Below the pieces are notes generated by a model that searched no databases, had not been told where the DNA came from, and saw only the letters and a program-made list of their open reading frames with translations. A stretch of DNA of 64,000 nucleotides from Limanda limanda. Its lineage: Eukaryota > Chordata > Actinopteri > Pleuronectiformes > Pleuronectidae. The stretch is taken from positions 2,746,119 through 2,810,118 of the forward strand of contig NC_083638.1 of the NCBI RefSeq assembly GCF_963576545.1, read 5' to 3'. A program made the translations under genes and the position numbers. This document shows, in pieces, positions 23,263-36,719 of this stretch (the first letter of the stretch is position 1; every line of letters begins with the position of its first letter).

Positions 23263-26120
23263 AAATCAGATGTAGGCAGCAAACCTGTCTGAAAATCCAC
23301 CAGAGGGCGATCATGTCAAATATAACATAGTTCTAGTAGGAAAACGACATCATCACATGACTGTGAACATTAAAACGCAGCAGAGTTAAGTGACAATAAG
23401 CAACAGTCAAGTTTCCTCAGCCTCCTTCCTCACATGCGTCCGTGTTCAACTCTCCTCCTCCTCCGACACAGAGGAGTTTTCAGAAAATGCAAATTTATGC
23501 AGCACGTCTTATTAAAATGCATCCGGCTAAAAAGGAAAGAAAATATTCAGTGAGTGCTAATGTGCAGCATTATAATTTAAAACTTCCCTTTGTAGTTTGT
23601 GTTTCATCAGGGCTGAGTGTGATGAAATGATTGTGACACTCTATTAGTGATGCGTGTGAAGATGATAAGAGGATGGTGTGCAGATGGTTCCGTCTCGTTA
23701 CAGGAACGTCAGAGCAGCTTCTCATCTGAAACTCACTGAGTTTAACACCAGCTCCGGCCAGTGGAGGTTCAACAACAAAACCACGGAACAAGTCTTCACC
23801 TTACAACAAACCTTTAATATCATATAACATTATTATATCATCCTTCCTGTGCTGGATTCATATTACTCACACATATGATTCACAGGAAACACCTCCTAAA
23901 ACCGTTCATGATTTAATCTCATTAATTACTCAGATTATCTTCAAGTATTTCCTCTGAAACTAGAATGTGACTCAGAAGAGTTCAAACCTGCAACACGAAC
24001 AAATTAAATCACACACATCTATCAGCCCTCTTCTTAATATGTCTGATTGTTTTATTCCCTGAGAAACAAATGAAAATTTCCCCTCTCACAATATTAAAGA
24101 ACGTGATTTAAAATCCCTGGATCCGCCCCCTGATCCAGTGAGTTCTATCTTGACCAATTTCCTTCTACAAGGAAAGTTACAGATTGAGTTTCACATTTCT
24201 CTTGATAAACTTTGACGTTCTTCAATCAGAACCAGACATGCTGCAGATTCTCAAATGAGATTATCAGGACCTGTGTATTTATTCCTCAATGTAAATTCCA
24301 CCTTCACTGTTTTTCTTGATCTCTCCAATGTTCCTCAACATAACTCTGGAATCTCTTTGAAAATCTGTACGACATTTCTTCTGAGTGGCTCTGGATACAA
24401 CAGTACCTGGTATCACAGGCGTCATCATATCAAAGGCACTGTTTCCGATGAATGTATTCACATTTAAATATTCAGTCGAGTGGTTTCACAGAGCAGGACA
24501 CCGTCTCCAGACTCAATAATTCATACTTACAGAGGAGCGTTGAATTATTGAACTGAGCTGCTAATCTGACGATGACTCACGCTCTGTTATTGTGAGAGGA
24601 CGAAGCTGCAGCGGCTTCAGTTTCCTCTGATCACTGCTCTTCTATCAGCTCAGCTTTTATTTATCACAGCAGATGATCAGAGCAGGAAACGGCTCGGATG
24701 TAAGAGACGGATGAACCGTGTTGTATTTAATGAGCTGAGCCTCATCAGGATGATTCATGAAGTTGTACAAAAACAAATCCCATCTTTTATCTTTTTAAGT
24801 CTGAAGTATGTAAAACACAGAGAGTGAGCAGCAGAAGAGTTTCTCCACCAGCAAGAAAGGACATGGGATGAAAATGCAGTGACGGCAAAAACTTAAAGCA
24901 TCGTAACACCATCTTCTAGAAGTTAGGTTCATGTCACTCAACTGTTTTTATAACAAATGTTTACTCGCTCAAACACAATCTGTCCAATCAGAGACGATCA
25001 TTGACAGAGGACGACTTCTTCACATGTTTATAGACTGTAGATAAAGATGGACGACGTTGAAGCGGACATATCTTGGATGCGAACGCTGCCATCGTGCGCT
25101 TCTGAGGTCAATGGGGTCAGTGGAGCCGTGGTATCGAAGTCCTTCCGATTCACATGCTCGACCAATCAGGAGTTGGTCTCAGCTGGTTATTAACACTTGA
25201 ACTTATCAGTGTGAAAAGAAACACCTTTGCTTGTTTTTTGTTTGGTCCACCTCCCATCTGCTAACATGGAGGAGGCAGGGGTGTAGTGAGCCTTGCTGGA
25301 AATGTGTAGTTTTTAAAGATGGACTTCTTCAGTTGGAAGTTGTGAGTAATAAAGAGCGATCGCTAGGACAACGTCAGAGAGTCCAACACAACTAAACATT
25401 GGATTTGTTGAAGAAACAGAAAATATGTTTTTCTGAAACCGAAACCAAATTTTAAAAGATGCATCCGTCAATAATTTATCGTAAATAATCAAATTATTTG
25501 CGTTGATAAATCCAGTTTTACATTTTATTTTGACAGTGAGGAGTTTTAAAGGAAAAGTATCGAAGTATAAGTATAGTATAAAAGTATTAGCAGTATAAAA
25601 GTTACTGGATCATCTTTTCAACATAAGTCTGGACATCAGTCTGAGACCTGATCTCCACTCGACCCAGCTGAACCCAGAGGAAGTGAGTGATGCTGCAAAG
25701 TCCAAATCATCTGATTCACTCGTTCTGAACTCACTGCTCATGTGTCGTTCACGTCAAGGACAAGTCATCGATTGATGATGATGATGATGAAGAGCACAGT
25801 GAACTGAGCAGAGCAACAATAACCTGAGGGGAGGAGCCTTTTGTTGTTGTCAGGAGAGAGGAGGCGACAGTAGGAAGCTCAGGAATGAGAATCAGTGGGA
25901 TTTCACAACAGCTTCATTTCCTGTGTGGTGTCCTGTGTCCCTGCTGTGAACCTGCAGAGATAATGAAACTGTTTGTTGCACCTCTGAAGTGATGATCGGG
26001 AGCTCAGACTCTTCTGATTCACACAGAGAGGGTTACACGGTCAGGAAGCTGTAGATGAGGACGTCTGTCTCTGCTGCTGGAGACAAACGTCACCGACTGT
26101 AAATGACCATCACAAGAAGT
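23263..26120. other. Intergenic DNA, with CTCF-like motif and dispersed repeat
   Basis: CCACCAGAGGGCGA at 23297-23310 fits the CTCF core. 25030-25330 belongs to the dispersed family seen at 9610 (GTAGATAAAGATGGACGAC, GACCAATCAGGAGT, CTCCCATCTGCTAACATGG). No exon or RNA gene is recognised. Confidence 0.45.
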
Positions 26121-26193
26121 GGTTCCATAGTGTAGTGGTCATCACGTCTGCTTTACACGCAGAAGGTCCTGGGTTCAATCCCCAGTGGAACCA
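26121..26193 (+). tRNA. tRNA-Val(UAC), copy A
   Basis: 73 nt; acceptor stem GGTTCCA/TGGAACC, anticodon stem TCTGC/GCAGA with loop TTTACAC (anticodon TAC), T arm CTGGG-TTCAATC-CCCAG. A box and B box fit. The first run of four T lies about 48 bases downstream. Its flanks are duplicated in inverted orientation around copy H. Confidence 0.93.
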
Positions 26194-26503
26194 ATTCTAT
26201 GGCTGAAATTAGTGACGTAAAAGAACAAATCAGACACTGACTTTTACCTGAATGTGGAAATCCTTCTCACTCCTGTTTTATAAAATATAACAATCAACAC
26301 CGAGACACATAACAGGAAACAATGCGTCTAATATACAGATTCAGACATTCACTCCAAGATAGAATCAAACCAGCATTCAAACCAACAACCTTCTTGCTGG
26401 GAGACGTCAGTGCTGCTTAGCAACAGAACAAACTATCCAAAATGTTCTGAATAAAGTGTAGAAACAAGCTCCTGTACCTTGATGAACAAAGCACTTGTAC
26501 AGT

Positions 26504-26576
26504 GGTTTCATGGTGTAGTGGTCATCACGTCTGCTTTACACGCAGAAGGTCCTGAGTTCAATCCTCAGTGGAACCA
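26504..26576 (+). tRNA. tRNA-Val(UAC), copy B (variant)
   Basis: 73 nt with the same anticodon loop. Differs by GGTTTCA in the acceptor (one G-T pair), TGGTGTAGTGG in the D arm, and a compensated pair change in the T stem (CTGAG/CTCAG) that also weakens the B box. Corresponds to copy G in the inverted duplicate. Confidence 0.85.
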
Positions 26577-28499
26577 GATGCTTCACTTATTGTTCTGAAG
26601 AACAACCTGAATGCAGAGATCATGTTCTTACTCGAGCATTCCAAGTATACGTCAGTGATCACTTTATTTGCGCTTTTAGGCACATTACTGTAAGAGTTTG
26701 TTTAAAACTGATACAGAGCCAGAACACATCATTTTACTTAGAAAATGTGTCTGTTTTCAAACAAAAATATACAACTATGGATGTAGCCTTCCGTCTACTA
26801 CAATGACTGCTCGTCAAATAGCTGCAGAACTGTAGATCCTCCTAATGTATGAACTCATTGAGAACCCCCCTAGAATCTTCTGACCTTCAGAAGTCCAAAG
26901 ACAGCTGTGCGAGATCCAAGCAGAAACAAAAAAACATATTATTCTTTGTTGCAACATAAACCAGAGATCCATCCGACACTTGTAAACACAGACTGACCTC
27001 CTCAAATTAATCTAGAACCTCAACGTCCTATCAAGCCCCTGAAGGATCTGTGGAACCTTCCAAAGAACCTGAATAAAACCTTAAAGAACCAGAGTAATCT
27101 CCTCAAAAAGCTGTTACATACAAAATGTCTGGTAACTGACTGCAGAACCTCCTCAGGAACAGAATCTCAGAACCTTCTGCGACACTAGACCCCATAAAGT
27201 TCTGTTGGAATATCCCAAACAACCATAAAATACAAGTTACACAGTCTCCTAAATATTTGTTGCATGGTCGTGTATTTATATTCTTGTGTTTCAGGACATT
27301 TTTCATGAAAACAAACAAACAGCCATCATCAGGAGTGATCATCTACCCCCATTAACGCAAATATTCAAGCAAATTCGGAATTTTGAAGCTTTTGATTTGA
27401 TTTTCTTCCCCTTCTCATAATTAAGAATATTACAAAATTGTATTCTGCAGGAGACAGTTTCAAATAAGTCAAACCACACACCTGCCTCAGTCTTCACAGT
27501 GTGTGAAGCTCAATCCTTGAGTGATGCTGAAGAAAGGAAACTTCCTTCCCTGTTAAGATTTGACTTCACGCATGAAAAACAACAGAGTTTACAAAGTGTC
27601 TCTGCTGAGATCTGAGAGCAGTTTAGAAGCAGCAGCGGCGTGGAGCAGGTGGGCGGTTCTTTTAGCCCCGCGGTGACTTTAACATGAGAGTAACGTGTGT
27701 GTTCCTGAGGCTCTTCACTGCAGGCGAGAGACGACTGCCAAACGCCTCAGCTCCAAATAATCATCATCTCCAGCTCTTTTATTTCATCCGAGCTAATTAA
27801 AGTGATGAAATCTGGAGCAATATCCTCCCGTTCAAATGTTCCAGGCATTGTGAAGCTTCTGGCAAAAAGGAAATTGGTGATGAAAAGGTGGAGAGGGAGG
27901 CGGAAACACAGCAGCTCGGGTCCAAGCTAAATTAAAACCGATCCTTAATGATGACTTTGATTAGATGGCATAATAGACTTAGTTTGCTTTATACTTTACA
28001 CTTATCACGTCATAAAGTCGACTTGTGTGAATCTGATGTACAAACTCTCAGAGAGAAATGGAATCCAGGAGCTTTCGAATCAGGACAGTCTGAAGGTGGT
28101 GTGACCCCTGACCTGGGAAACATCGTGACTGAACCGGCTCAGACAGACACAATATTCATATACGACTGTTTATCATAATCTAGTTATTCCAGAAATCTCT
28201 CATATCTAGAGAACAGTTCATCTTAGTGCAGCTGTGGCGGTTGGGTCGCGTCAACTTGAGTTATGTTGTCGTTAACAGTGATTTGATGATTATAGGCCGT
28301 GGTCAAACATTGGTAACTTACCTTTTTTAATACAAACAGTGTATACGCACCTTTTAACGGTGGTTTACTCGTTATTAACAGATTTTTGTGAACGTGTCCT
28401 TGTGCAGCAGCAAGTCTTTATTTGCTGCAGCTCAATTACTGAAGGTCACAGGCCGGTTTATAACAGACAATGAACTTTAGTCCTTATTTGGTCTTTTTT
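26577..28499. other. Intergenic DNA, nothing coding recognised
   Basis: Low-information sequence with repeated AGAACCT words (26840-27100). The interval 27720-27910 has balanced composition and no repeats, which could suit a conserved non-coding element, but this cannot be judged from one genome. Confidence 0.4.
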
Positions 28500-28860
28500 G
28501 TATAGTTGACCTACGAAACAGCTCCAAGATCAATTTGACTTCTTTTAAATCACTTCTTAAAACCCATTTTTTATAGACTTGGTTTCGTGTGATGTTGTGT
28601 TTTTATTTTAGTTGTTCATTTACTTTTATTGTCATATTACTGTTTTTATGTGTTCAAGTTCTCATGTGCCACAGCTTTATATTTCATCATTTAATTTAAA
28701 CACTTCCTTGTGAAAGTGTTTAAATTAAAGTGAATCCTGCTGATTCTTATTTCTCTTATATTTAGTTTTCAGGCTTTGCTGTAAAAGCACTTTGTAAACT
28801 CTGCTTTTAAAATGTGCTGTGTAAATAAAGTTTAATATTATTATTATAGCATTATTTCAC
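28500..28860 (+). mobile_element. Non-LTR retrotransposon 3' end with TATTAT tail
   Basis: Contains AAAGCACTTTGTAAACTCTG followed by TTTTAAAATGTGCTGTGTAA, AATAAAG and a TTATTATTAT tail, a 3' terminus common to fish LINE families. An internal inverted repeat AAACACTT...AAGTGTTT lies at 28698-28722. Confidence 0.65.
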
Positions 28861-29024
28861 TGAAAAAATGAACGTCATCTGAGGGTTATTTAAATTTATC
28901 TCTGCACATTATTTGCGCAGCTTATTGAATAAATGTGCGCGATCATACGTAAACATGGATCTAAACTGCAGGGGATGAAGTTCAGGTTCATGTCTGATTC
29001 CAGCTGTGGACGTGCCTCTCTCGG

Positions 29025-29255
29025 ATGTGTGTTGGTTCACTTGGTTGGTTCACCCCCCCCCCCCCCCCCCCGCTATCAGCCCGGCAGCAGCAGCCTCCTG
29101 ACAGCCGCCTGTCGGACGCCCTCCTCCCGCTGCTCCATCACACCGCTCCGCCTGCTCCCGGTTCCTCTTCGGTTCTTCTTCTTCTTCTGCTTCCTCACGC
29201 ACGGACCTGGGATCGGGATCTGATCGAGGTGCACGGTGATTCTCTCGGTGGTTGA
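29025..29255 (+). promoter_or_regulatory. GC-rich promoter-like region upstream of 29256
   Basis: A C run (29049-29070) is followed by CpG-containing, TCC/TTC-rich sequence up to an ATG at 29256. The shift in composition from the AT-rich left flank resembles a CpG-island promoter. No TATA box is seen. Confidence 0.35.
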
Positions 29256-29391
29256 ATGGAGTCGCCCCGGCAGGATCCAGGGAGCGAGCCGGGCAGGAGC
29301 AGCTCTGATCCGGGCTCCCGGCTCCCCGACCCCCCGCTGGGTGTGGAGGTCCAGCCGGGCAGGAGGGGGTGCAGCTCGGGCTCCAGCAGAG
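29256..29391 (+). CDS. Predicted first coding exon of an unrecognised gene
   Basis: Starts at ATG 29256 and ends at a donor (GTAGGA) after 29391, giving 45 codons plus one base (phase 1). The peptide begins MESPRQDPGSEPGRSSSD and is rich in Ser, Pro, Gly and Arg, so probably disordered. I do not recognise the protein. The next phase-compatible exon that I can see is 33 nt at 49722-49754. Support is GC content, open frame, start context and splice donor only; homology is lacking. It could be a non-coding first exon. Confidence 0.35.
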
Positions 29392-30316
29392 GTAGGACCG
29401 GGGGGTTGGTGGTTGTGTTAGCGGGGATGATGTGACTGTGTCGGGCTGCAGCTGGAAGTCTCCCGGTGCCACGACGCGTCCTCGGGCTGGTTTTACGCGC
29501 TTGACACCTGCACGCAGCGGGGGGTGAAGCGACCTGAAGCCGCTGCTGGTGACTGAGGGTCGGACACATTCAGAGCTGAGACCCGCTGACTGAAGCCGAG
29601 CTGGAGATCTGAGTTTCTCATCATTGTTTGAATGAACAGATTTGAGACAGTTTGGAGTTTAGAGACTTTCTCTGTTCTCATCTGAAGGAGTGAAGTGGAT
29701 TTTTCTGAAGGTGTTTTTGACGTGTCCCAGATTCAGCTCGGCAGACAGACACATATCTATTAATAATTGAAACTCTTTTATTATTATTTAATTATTTATT
29801 CATCAACAAATCATCTGTGGAAAGGTCACATGACCTCCGCTGATGACCCCTGACCTCCAGAATCAAACTCTGTCACTAGCGTTTGTCTACAGAGCTTCTT
29901 CTGGGTCTGGACTCACAGGAGCTCCATCTCCAGCTCTGGTCCTCTGAGGAAGGTTCTCTCCATCCCTGCACACGAGCCAATCACAGACCAGACACTGTCC
30001 TGGTGTGTGGTTGTTGGATGGAGGAACAAGACTTGTGTGTTGAGAGCAGCTCCTCAGCTCTACTCTTACCCGCTCTTGTCTAACTAGCCTTCACTCTGGT
30101 CCTGGAAGGGGACGTCTTCACGTGTCTCAGCAGTAAGAAAGTGATGAATGAGTGATGGTATCTGACATACGTTTGAAAAACTGGTCAAAGGTATAAAAAA
30201 CTAAAAATTGCAGTGTGAGGCTGAGGCCTGTTACTATGACAACATGGTTTGTTTTAGTGTGTGTTTGTGAAGATGAAGTCGTGAAGTCGGAAGCTGATAC
30301 AGACAGAAACGTTTCT

Positions 30317-30354
<38 letters not shown>

Positions 30355-31200
30355 AGAGCGCGAGAAAGAGAGAGAGAGAGGTCAGATGAAGCTTCATTGA
30401 GTTTCTCGGAGTTGAGTCGATTTACGTAACAACTGTTCAAGGAGAAGGAAAAAACTCGCAGTGAGTTGTGAGCTGTGTTGAAAGGAGCAGATAGTGTGAC
30501 TCTGTTGGAGTCAGACCTCTGAGTCAATACATATATTATATATTTATGTTGATAAAGTTAAACTGCATCAGTTCACCTCACACAGCGTTTCTACTCCTGC
30601 ACGATGAGTCATCTTGAACTTCTTTTTCAACCATGTACGTATGAATGAATTGTCTATATCTGTGCATATAGCATCACATCTATGGGTCTTAGATGTCTTG
30701 CACACACAACGATGCACAATTTGCACATGAAAAAATAGTGACACAACATCTTAATCCTGTATAATCATGTGATCTGATTAAAATGCTTTTGTATCAGTGC
30801 CAGACTCCAGAGTTGTAAAATAATTTGATATCAAATGTCTCTGGTCACAGTAAAAACCAGCTCATTTAAACTGAACGGATCTGTGATGGTTTGTTTGTCC
30901 AGCTCCAGTGAAAACGTCTGTGTGCGTTGACTGACAGCAGAGTTGACCTTCCTTCACTGGAAGGTCAAAGGTCGGACTTTAAAGCTGACGTGAGGGATCT
31001 AAAGGTTCTGAACCGCTCTGAGTGTGTTCGCTGTTAAAAAGATACGACAGCGTCAGACACAGTTTAATCAAAATGTGTGTTTGACAGCTTTTAGTTTTAC
31101 TTTATTCTCATAAACCAAAGAGTTAGGGTTAAGTTCCTATTACTTTGCCATGATTGAAAGGATTTGAAAGGCCACATGATTTCATGGGTGAATTTATCAG
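29392..31200. other. Presumed intron; GA microsatellite and unremarkable sequence
   Basis: A GA repeat with GCGA interruptions lies at 30320-30380. No supported exon or mobile element is otherwise recognised. Confidence 0.4.
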
Positions 31201-31213
31201 ACATTTTTTTTTA

Positions 31214-32410
31214 CTAAAGCCGAATGGGGTCTTCGTTTAACTCCCACTTGTAGAACGCCGTGACTTCGAACAGGTCCTCGTCCTACAGACAGTCGAAGAT
31301 CATCCGCAGCAGCTCTGATGGAGCGAGACAAAATGTTTCAAACTATTAATATCGCTCGTACACTTAATACGAGCTGAACAAGAAGAGACATCTGAACTGT
31401 GTGAGTATCATTTCTGCACAGGAACAGATTCAGGGCGTCTGAAAGGGAACTTTAGATATCAGAGTAATGAGACTCACGTGCAGGTTGATCCTTCTGCACC
31501 ACCAGGGCCTCCAGGGCCGGAGAGCCTGCAGCTGCTCCTCCTCCTCCTGCAGGTGTTTCTGTGTGACTCGCTGCCTGATCCCATCACAGGCCACGCTGTA
31601 GTAGTTGTTTCCATCAGCTGAGGTGAAAGTGAGAAAAGCTTCATTAAACACTCAGCTCCCTCACTGACGTTGTGTACTTCACTCAGGACCATCAATTCAT
31701 CATCACATTCAGTCTGTTATTCACATTCTCTCATAAGAGATAATGGTCGATAACAGCCTGGTAGAGTTTGTGTAAACTAGGACTGTAATGGTAAACACCA
31801 CTGCAGGGTTAGGGTTATCATAACATTCTTATTAAAGTTATTGTGTATGTGTATGTGTAGTCCTTATTAATTTATCACAGAAACTTGTTGTGTTCCCTCT
31901 CGGAACCATTTCCTCACAAACACTTTAAGCTTTTTTGTCACTATCGAAGCTCAAGTATCTACACACAAACATTCACATGCTTAATTTTAAAGATTCCAAA
32001 AGGCAGCACTTACCCTCATGAGGCCGTGGAACACTCTGGCATAGACCAGTGGAAGGTTCCTCTTTCTCTTTTCGAAGGTGAGCTCTTTGACTCCTTTCAG
32101 CCTCTCCTCTCTGTCCATGTTAAGTTCAAACACCTGTTGCAGCAGCTGTCCAAAGCTATCGGGGTCAGTTTGTTGAGAATGATGCGGAACAGTTTGAACA
32201 CCTCCTGCTCTGGAGCGTTCTCCTCTGGCTCTCCTCTCATCCCTGAAGGCTTCCAGGCGTTCTCGGGCTTGTTCAACTCTCCTCTGGACCTTCTCAGAGG
32301 GACGTGGTTCTCTAACTTTGAATTCCATACCTGCTGCTTGCAAACATTCCTGAATGAAGTTGAACATTTTATTTTGGTCCTTCTGCTGATAAAGCTTTGT
32401 AAATCCAATG
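31214..32410 (-). pseudogene. eIF4G-like pseudogene: MIF4G start joined to C-terminal W2 part
   Basis: Minus strand. The exon 32014-32410 ends at a good GTAAGT donor and encodes LNKPENAWKPS, then EVFKLFRIILNKLTP, then, after a one-base frameshift near 32160, a stretch with DREERLKGVKELTFEK and VYARVFHGLMR; these match the start of the eIF4G MIF4G domain in order. A second frameshift is needed upstream of LNKP. The candidate exon 31478-31617 encodes RQRVTQKHLQEEEEQLQAL and, one frame over, ALEALVVQKDQPA, matching the eIF4G C-terminal region. 31214-31320 encodes ELLRMIFDCL, an in-frame TAG (31283-31285), then DEDLFEVTAFYKWEL, again the eIF4G C-terminus. The middle of the protein is absent. Introns suggest an unprocessed, internally deleted copy. 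Paralogue undetermined. Confidence 0.75.
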
Positions 32411-34875
32411 CTGTCAAAAGTGGCTATGAATGGATCTAGACAATCTGATGAAAGATTAGAATGAATTTTGCTTTAATTCTTTGCTGAACGATGATGACAC
32501 TTCTTCTTCGTTGGTCTAGCAGTGTGTGGCAACTAAGGTGCTTCCAAAGGGCCAAGATCAAAGCCATGTCCCGAGGCCAGAGCAGGACAAAGGCATCAAA
32601 GCAACATCTGGAGACAAACAGCTTCATGTAATTAGATCATTTAGTCGAGCACTTGCTTTGCACATAAGTGATTATTAGGAGTGAGAGTGAACAGCAGACC
32701 TTTGAAGAGCTTTCAGGACAGTTTACAGCTTATTCAACAACAATATCTTGCCTCAGCTCAAATTAATAATGAATAATTGCTTTAGAAATTTGATTCACTT
32801 TATAAAATTGCATTTATTTTTAAAATTGTCAGTATTTACGCAAATGTTTCCCATCTAGCCTTCAAACAGCTCTTCGAATGGAGTGTATTCAGGACCCTCC
32901 TAAAAACCAAGATGGAGACGGAAATTTCCGAATTCTTTACGCAAGGACGAAGCGAATCAAAATGGCGACCGCTTCGGGTAAAATGCTGATAAATGTAAAT
33001 ATGAAATTTAAAAAATAGCTATTAATTTTGAATTAAATCCAGTAGAATATCTTAGGTTTTATGGGTATTTTTCTTTGATTGGACGAAACATGAAAATCCA
33101 GAGTTAAAACATTTCATTCGAATTTTCAACTTGTTGACTTCTGATCTCACATCACACTCCCCCCTTCTCCTCCTCCTCCACCATCTCCATGAGGGGAATC
33201 ACTGGGCTCTGATGGTAATTACCCAGAGTGCCTCTCACTCTGGTCTGAAGCCAGCTGTTAATTAGCGTGTTGGCGGCGGCGTTGGGCCTGTTTGGCTGAA
33301 CACGCCTTGTTGCCCCCTGATAAAGACAGAGAAGAGCTGTTGTGGAAATGTAATTATCGCTGTCGGAACTCGATCCTGCTGCAGCATCCGATGGAGACGA
33401 GCTGCGATCACATGATCAGACGCAGGAGAAGAGAACAGAGCTCAGAGTCGTAACTGACCTGAAAGATTTCACCATAACCGACTGATTGGATTGAACTAAA
33501 ACCTGAGTCCTTCTTAGAACCTACAATCTCCCAAAACAAACTTCTTAAGTGTATTTAAAACCCGGGGCTCTCAGATGACGACTGTGACTTGACTGTTCCC
33601 ATGTGTGAGACGGTTTGTGTTTCTCCTCCATCGCTGACTCCTTCAGATAAAATGAAGGTTCAGTCTTTAATGATGAAATGATGAGGACGATCTGTCTGAG
33701 TGACTGAAAGCAGGACGATCAAACAGATACTGTCCGACCCTTCAATCCTAACGGTTCGTTTCCTTATCTGCCTCCTTCCTGCTGCACATTTTTATTAGAT
33801 TCAACATGAAGTGATTAATTAATCAATTTAAGTTAAATTTAAATGTCTTTTTCCTCCTTCACTAATAAAAGGTTCAGATGCATTTTGAGCCTGAAGAAGT
33901 TTTGTTGTGTTGAACCATGTGATCATTTCAAAAAAGCAAGTAAGAGACCATCTTGTGTTGATGATGTCATTTGGATCCAGAACCTGTTCAGTAGTTATCA
34001 AGAAGTGAGGTCGTGCTATTGAGGTCCCTCACACTTGACCAATCAGGAGTCAGTATCAGCTGTCAATCATGACGTTTCAGCCCATTTTTTAATTATCAAA
34101 TGACTAATTAAAACCAAATTGATCATAAACATGATGTTTTAAAAATAAGAACTTCCTAAAACCAGCTTTGAGAGACATTTATCTAATGTGCGCTTAGATC
34201 TTTTTGTTTGGTAGACACCTGCTCACTTGGAGGAGGCGGAGTTTATGTGTCCCAGTTCAGGGCCGCCTCCTTCGTCCTCGGCATCACCAGCCTGCCCCGC
34301 CCTCACCCTCATCACCTAGCAACAGAGAAGGTTTAAATGCCTCTTGATTTTTTAATTTTTACATGACCATAGTTAGTTTTAGTGAGCGTGATACTCAAGC
34401 ATCGTACACATTGTCGTTGCCGGGAATCATGACCTCTTATTTAAACTGTTTTCACCGAAGCATAATGAATCCTGGGATAGTTTGGGCAGAGCTGCTTGTT
34501 GGAGCCTTGGTTTCTTGGGGATGGACGGATGCTTCTGAACGGGACTCAGATTTAGGAAAGTCTAGTCTGTGATGCAATCATCTTCAAACGCAGCCTCAGA
34601 ATGATGCAGCTGGAGAGTCCGGGCCATGACGAGCTGGTCACAAGGGAGGTTTCTCTTTGCAAAAGTCAACGCGGACTCGCTCGCGGCTTTGATTGTGATG
34701 CAAAATGCAAAGCTGGTGTGAGAAAGCGTCTGAACACAGCAGCTGCAGGCTAATGTTAGCATGTTAGCACGGATGAAGATGAAGGCGAACCCTCCGTGGA
34801 GGATGTGCAGCCTCACGGAGCTGCTGACACGGGGGCGTCTTTCCTTTCTATCTCTGCAGTGGTACCACATACATT

Positions 34876-34938
<63 letters not shown>

Positions 34939-36137
34939 TGTGAGTATAGTATGTGTGTGTGTGGATGCTGGGGTGAAGTTTCCCTGCAGGATTAAAGGGA
35001 ACCATCATTTATACGTCTGTGAGCCCTGATCAGCGTCTCACCCCCCCCCCCCGCCGCAGCCATGTCAGCCGTTCCCTTTGATGTCAGCACGTTTCTCCGG
35101 CGTGGATGGAGGTGGAGTGGATGTGCGGTTGATTTGCATACGAAGCTATTCTCGTCTCGCCTTTGTTCTCGTGCACAGAGTGGAAACACTAATTGTCTTC
35201 ATCAGTCACAAGTGTTTATCTCATTGGTTTCGGCGCAGACGTGGCGTGAAGCCGGGCGGTGGCGAGGAAACGCAGAGCGGAAAAATTCCCGTGTCGGATT
35301 AAAGCTGAAGACGCTGGAGGTGAAGTGTCAGATCAGGGCTGAACGTCCCACAGCGACGAGTGTTAGCGGCGCCAGAACAATTACTTTGTTTCTCAGGTCA
35401 TGTCACGAAATTCTTACTTTGATACTAAACCTGAGCAAAACTCTCAGACACGAAGCCCTGAGTCGTTTTTTACTCTTAAATCCACTTTGAGTAAAAACGT
35501 AACGAAAGGTTCAGTGCAGCTCAGACTCGTGTTCGGTCTACATCAGTGAAACACTGCAGAGTCTGAGCTTCAAGAGTTCATCTGTGTCTGGTTCCTTCTG
35601 ACGTGTTGATGAGATAAATATCAGCGTCGGGCTTCAGTGAAGACAGAGCTGGAAAAAGCGAAGCTCATTTTCAGACATGTAAAAACCTGCTGAAGGTCTG
35701 AAGGAGCCGATGTGAGAACGCAGCGAGTGTTGATGACGATTCTAACACACGTTACGTGTTCTAGTTTTTTTTAACGTCACAGAAAAACAGCAAAAATTTG
35801 TCCCTTTACCAAAATCCTAAATTTGTATTGGAGAGTCCAGACGGCCAGTGAGTCTGATATAATGTTTTTCTTTGAATTGTGGATTCAGCTTGTTTAGACG
35901 ATTTCTTCTTGCGAACACTGTTAAAAATGAAACTTCAGGGTCGTCCACCGACCAGCAAACACACACACTCACAAACACATTATATCACACAAACCGGGAT
36001 CGTTTTAAATAGATTGGGTTTATTATTAGTCTCTCATTTATGTTAAACTGACGAATGTGAATCAAGTTTATTAGTTTGTTTACGCGAAAAACTCAAGGAT
36101 GAATATTTTTTTAATGGTTGCAGCAGCTCACCATCAG

Positions 36138-36182
<45 letters not shown>

Positions 36183-36325
36183 AGGACTCTGAAACCACAG
36201 AAAAATGAAAGAAGTTCTTCTGCGTCTGCTTATTTTCCTCCTTGTGAATCCACCAGGGAGACACACATGATGCAAAGATGTTTGTTTTTCTCTCTGAGAT
36301 GAAAAAACTGTGTGTGTGTGAATGT

Positions 36326-36375
<50 letters not shown>

Positions 36376-36719
36376 ACTCTGATTAGCGGCAGTCTGTTGT
36401 ACAGAAATCTGTTCAGCTTATTCTTTAGTTCTTCATCTACAGAAAAACTGAAATGAGTGTGTTCAAGGTGACAAACTGTGTTAGTGTGTCTGTTTATAGC
36501 TCCTACACACACACACACACACACAAATGATCTGATTTCTCTGTATTATAGGCGACTGTTTACACGTTAATTTAATTGAGATTTTTTACTGCGTCTGAAA
36601 CCAACAGAGCATGAACTTTATACTGTTTATAGAGACATTTGACAGTATAGACTCTGATGCTAGTAATTATGCTAAGCTAACATCAACAAGACATTGTTAT
36701 TTCCAGCAACCACACAGAA
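32411..36719. other. Presumed intron with microsatellites and a dispersed repeat
   Basis: 33950-34250 is a copy of the 9610-type repeat family (GACCAATCAGGAGTCAGTAT). TG or CA arrays lie at 34879-34945, 36139-36177, 36309-36374 and 36505-36523, with a C run at 35041-35051. 33180-33330 and 35060-35300 are of balanced composition and free of repeats, possible regulatory DNA. No exon is supported. Confidence 0.4.
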
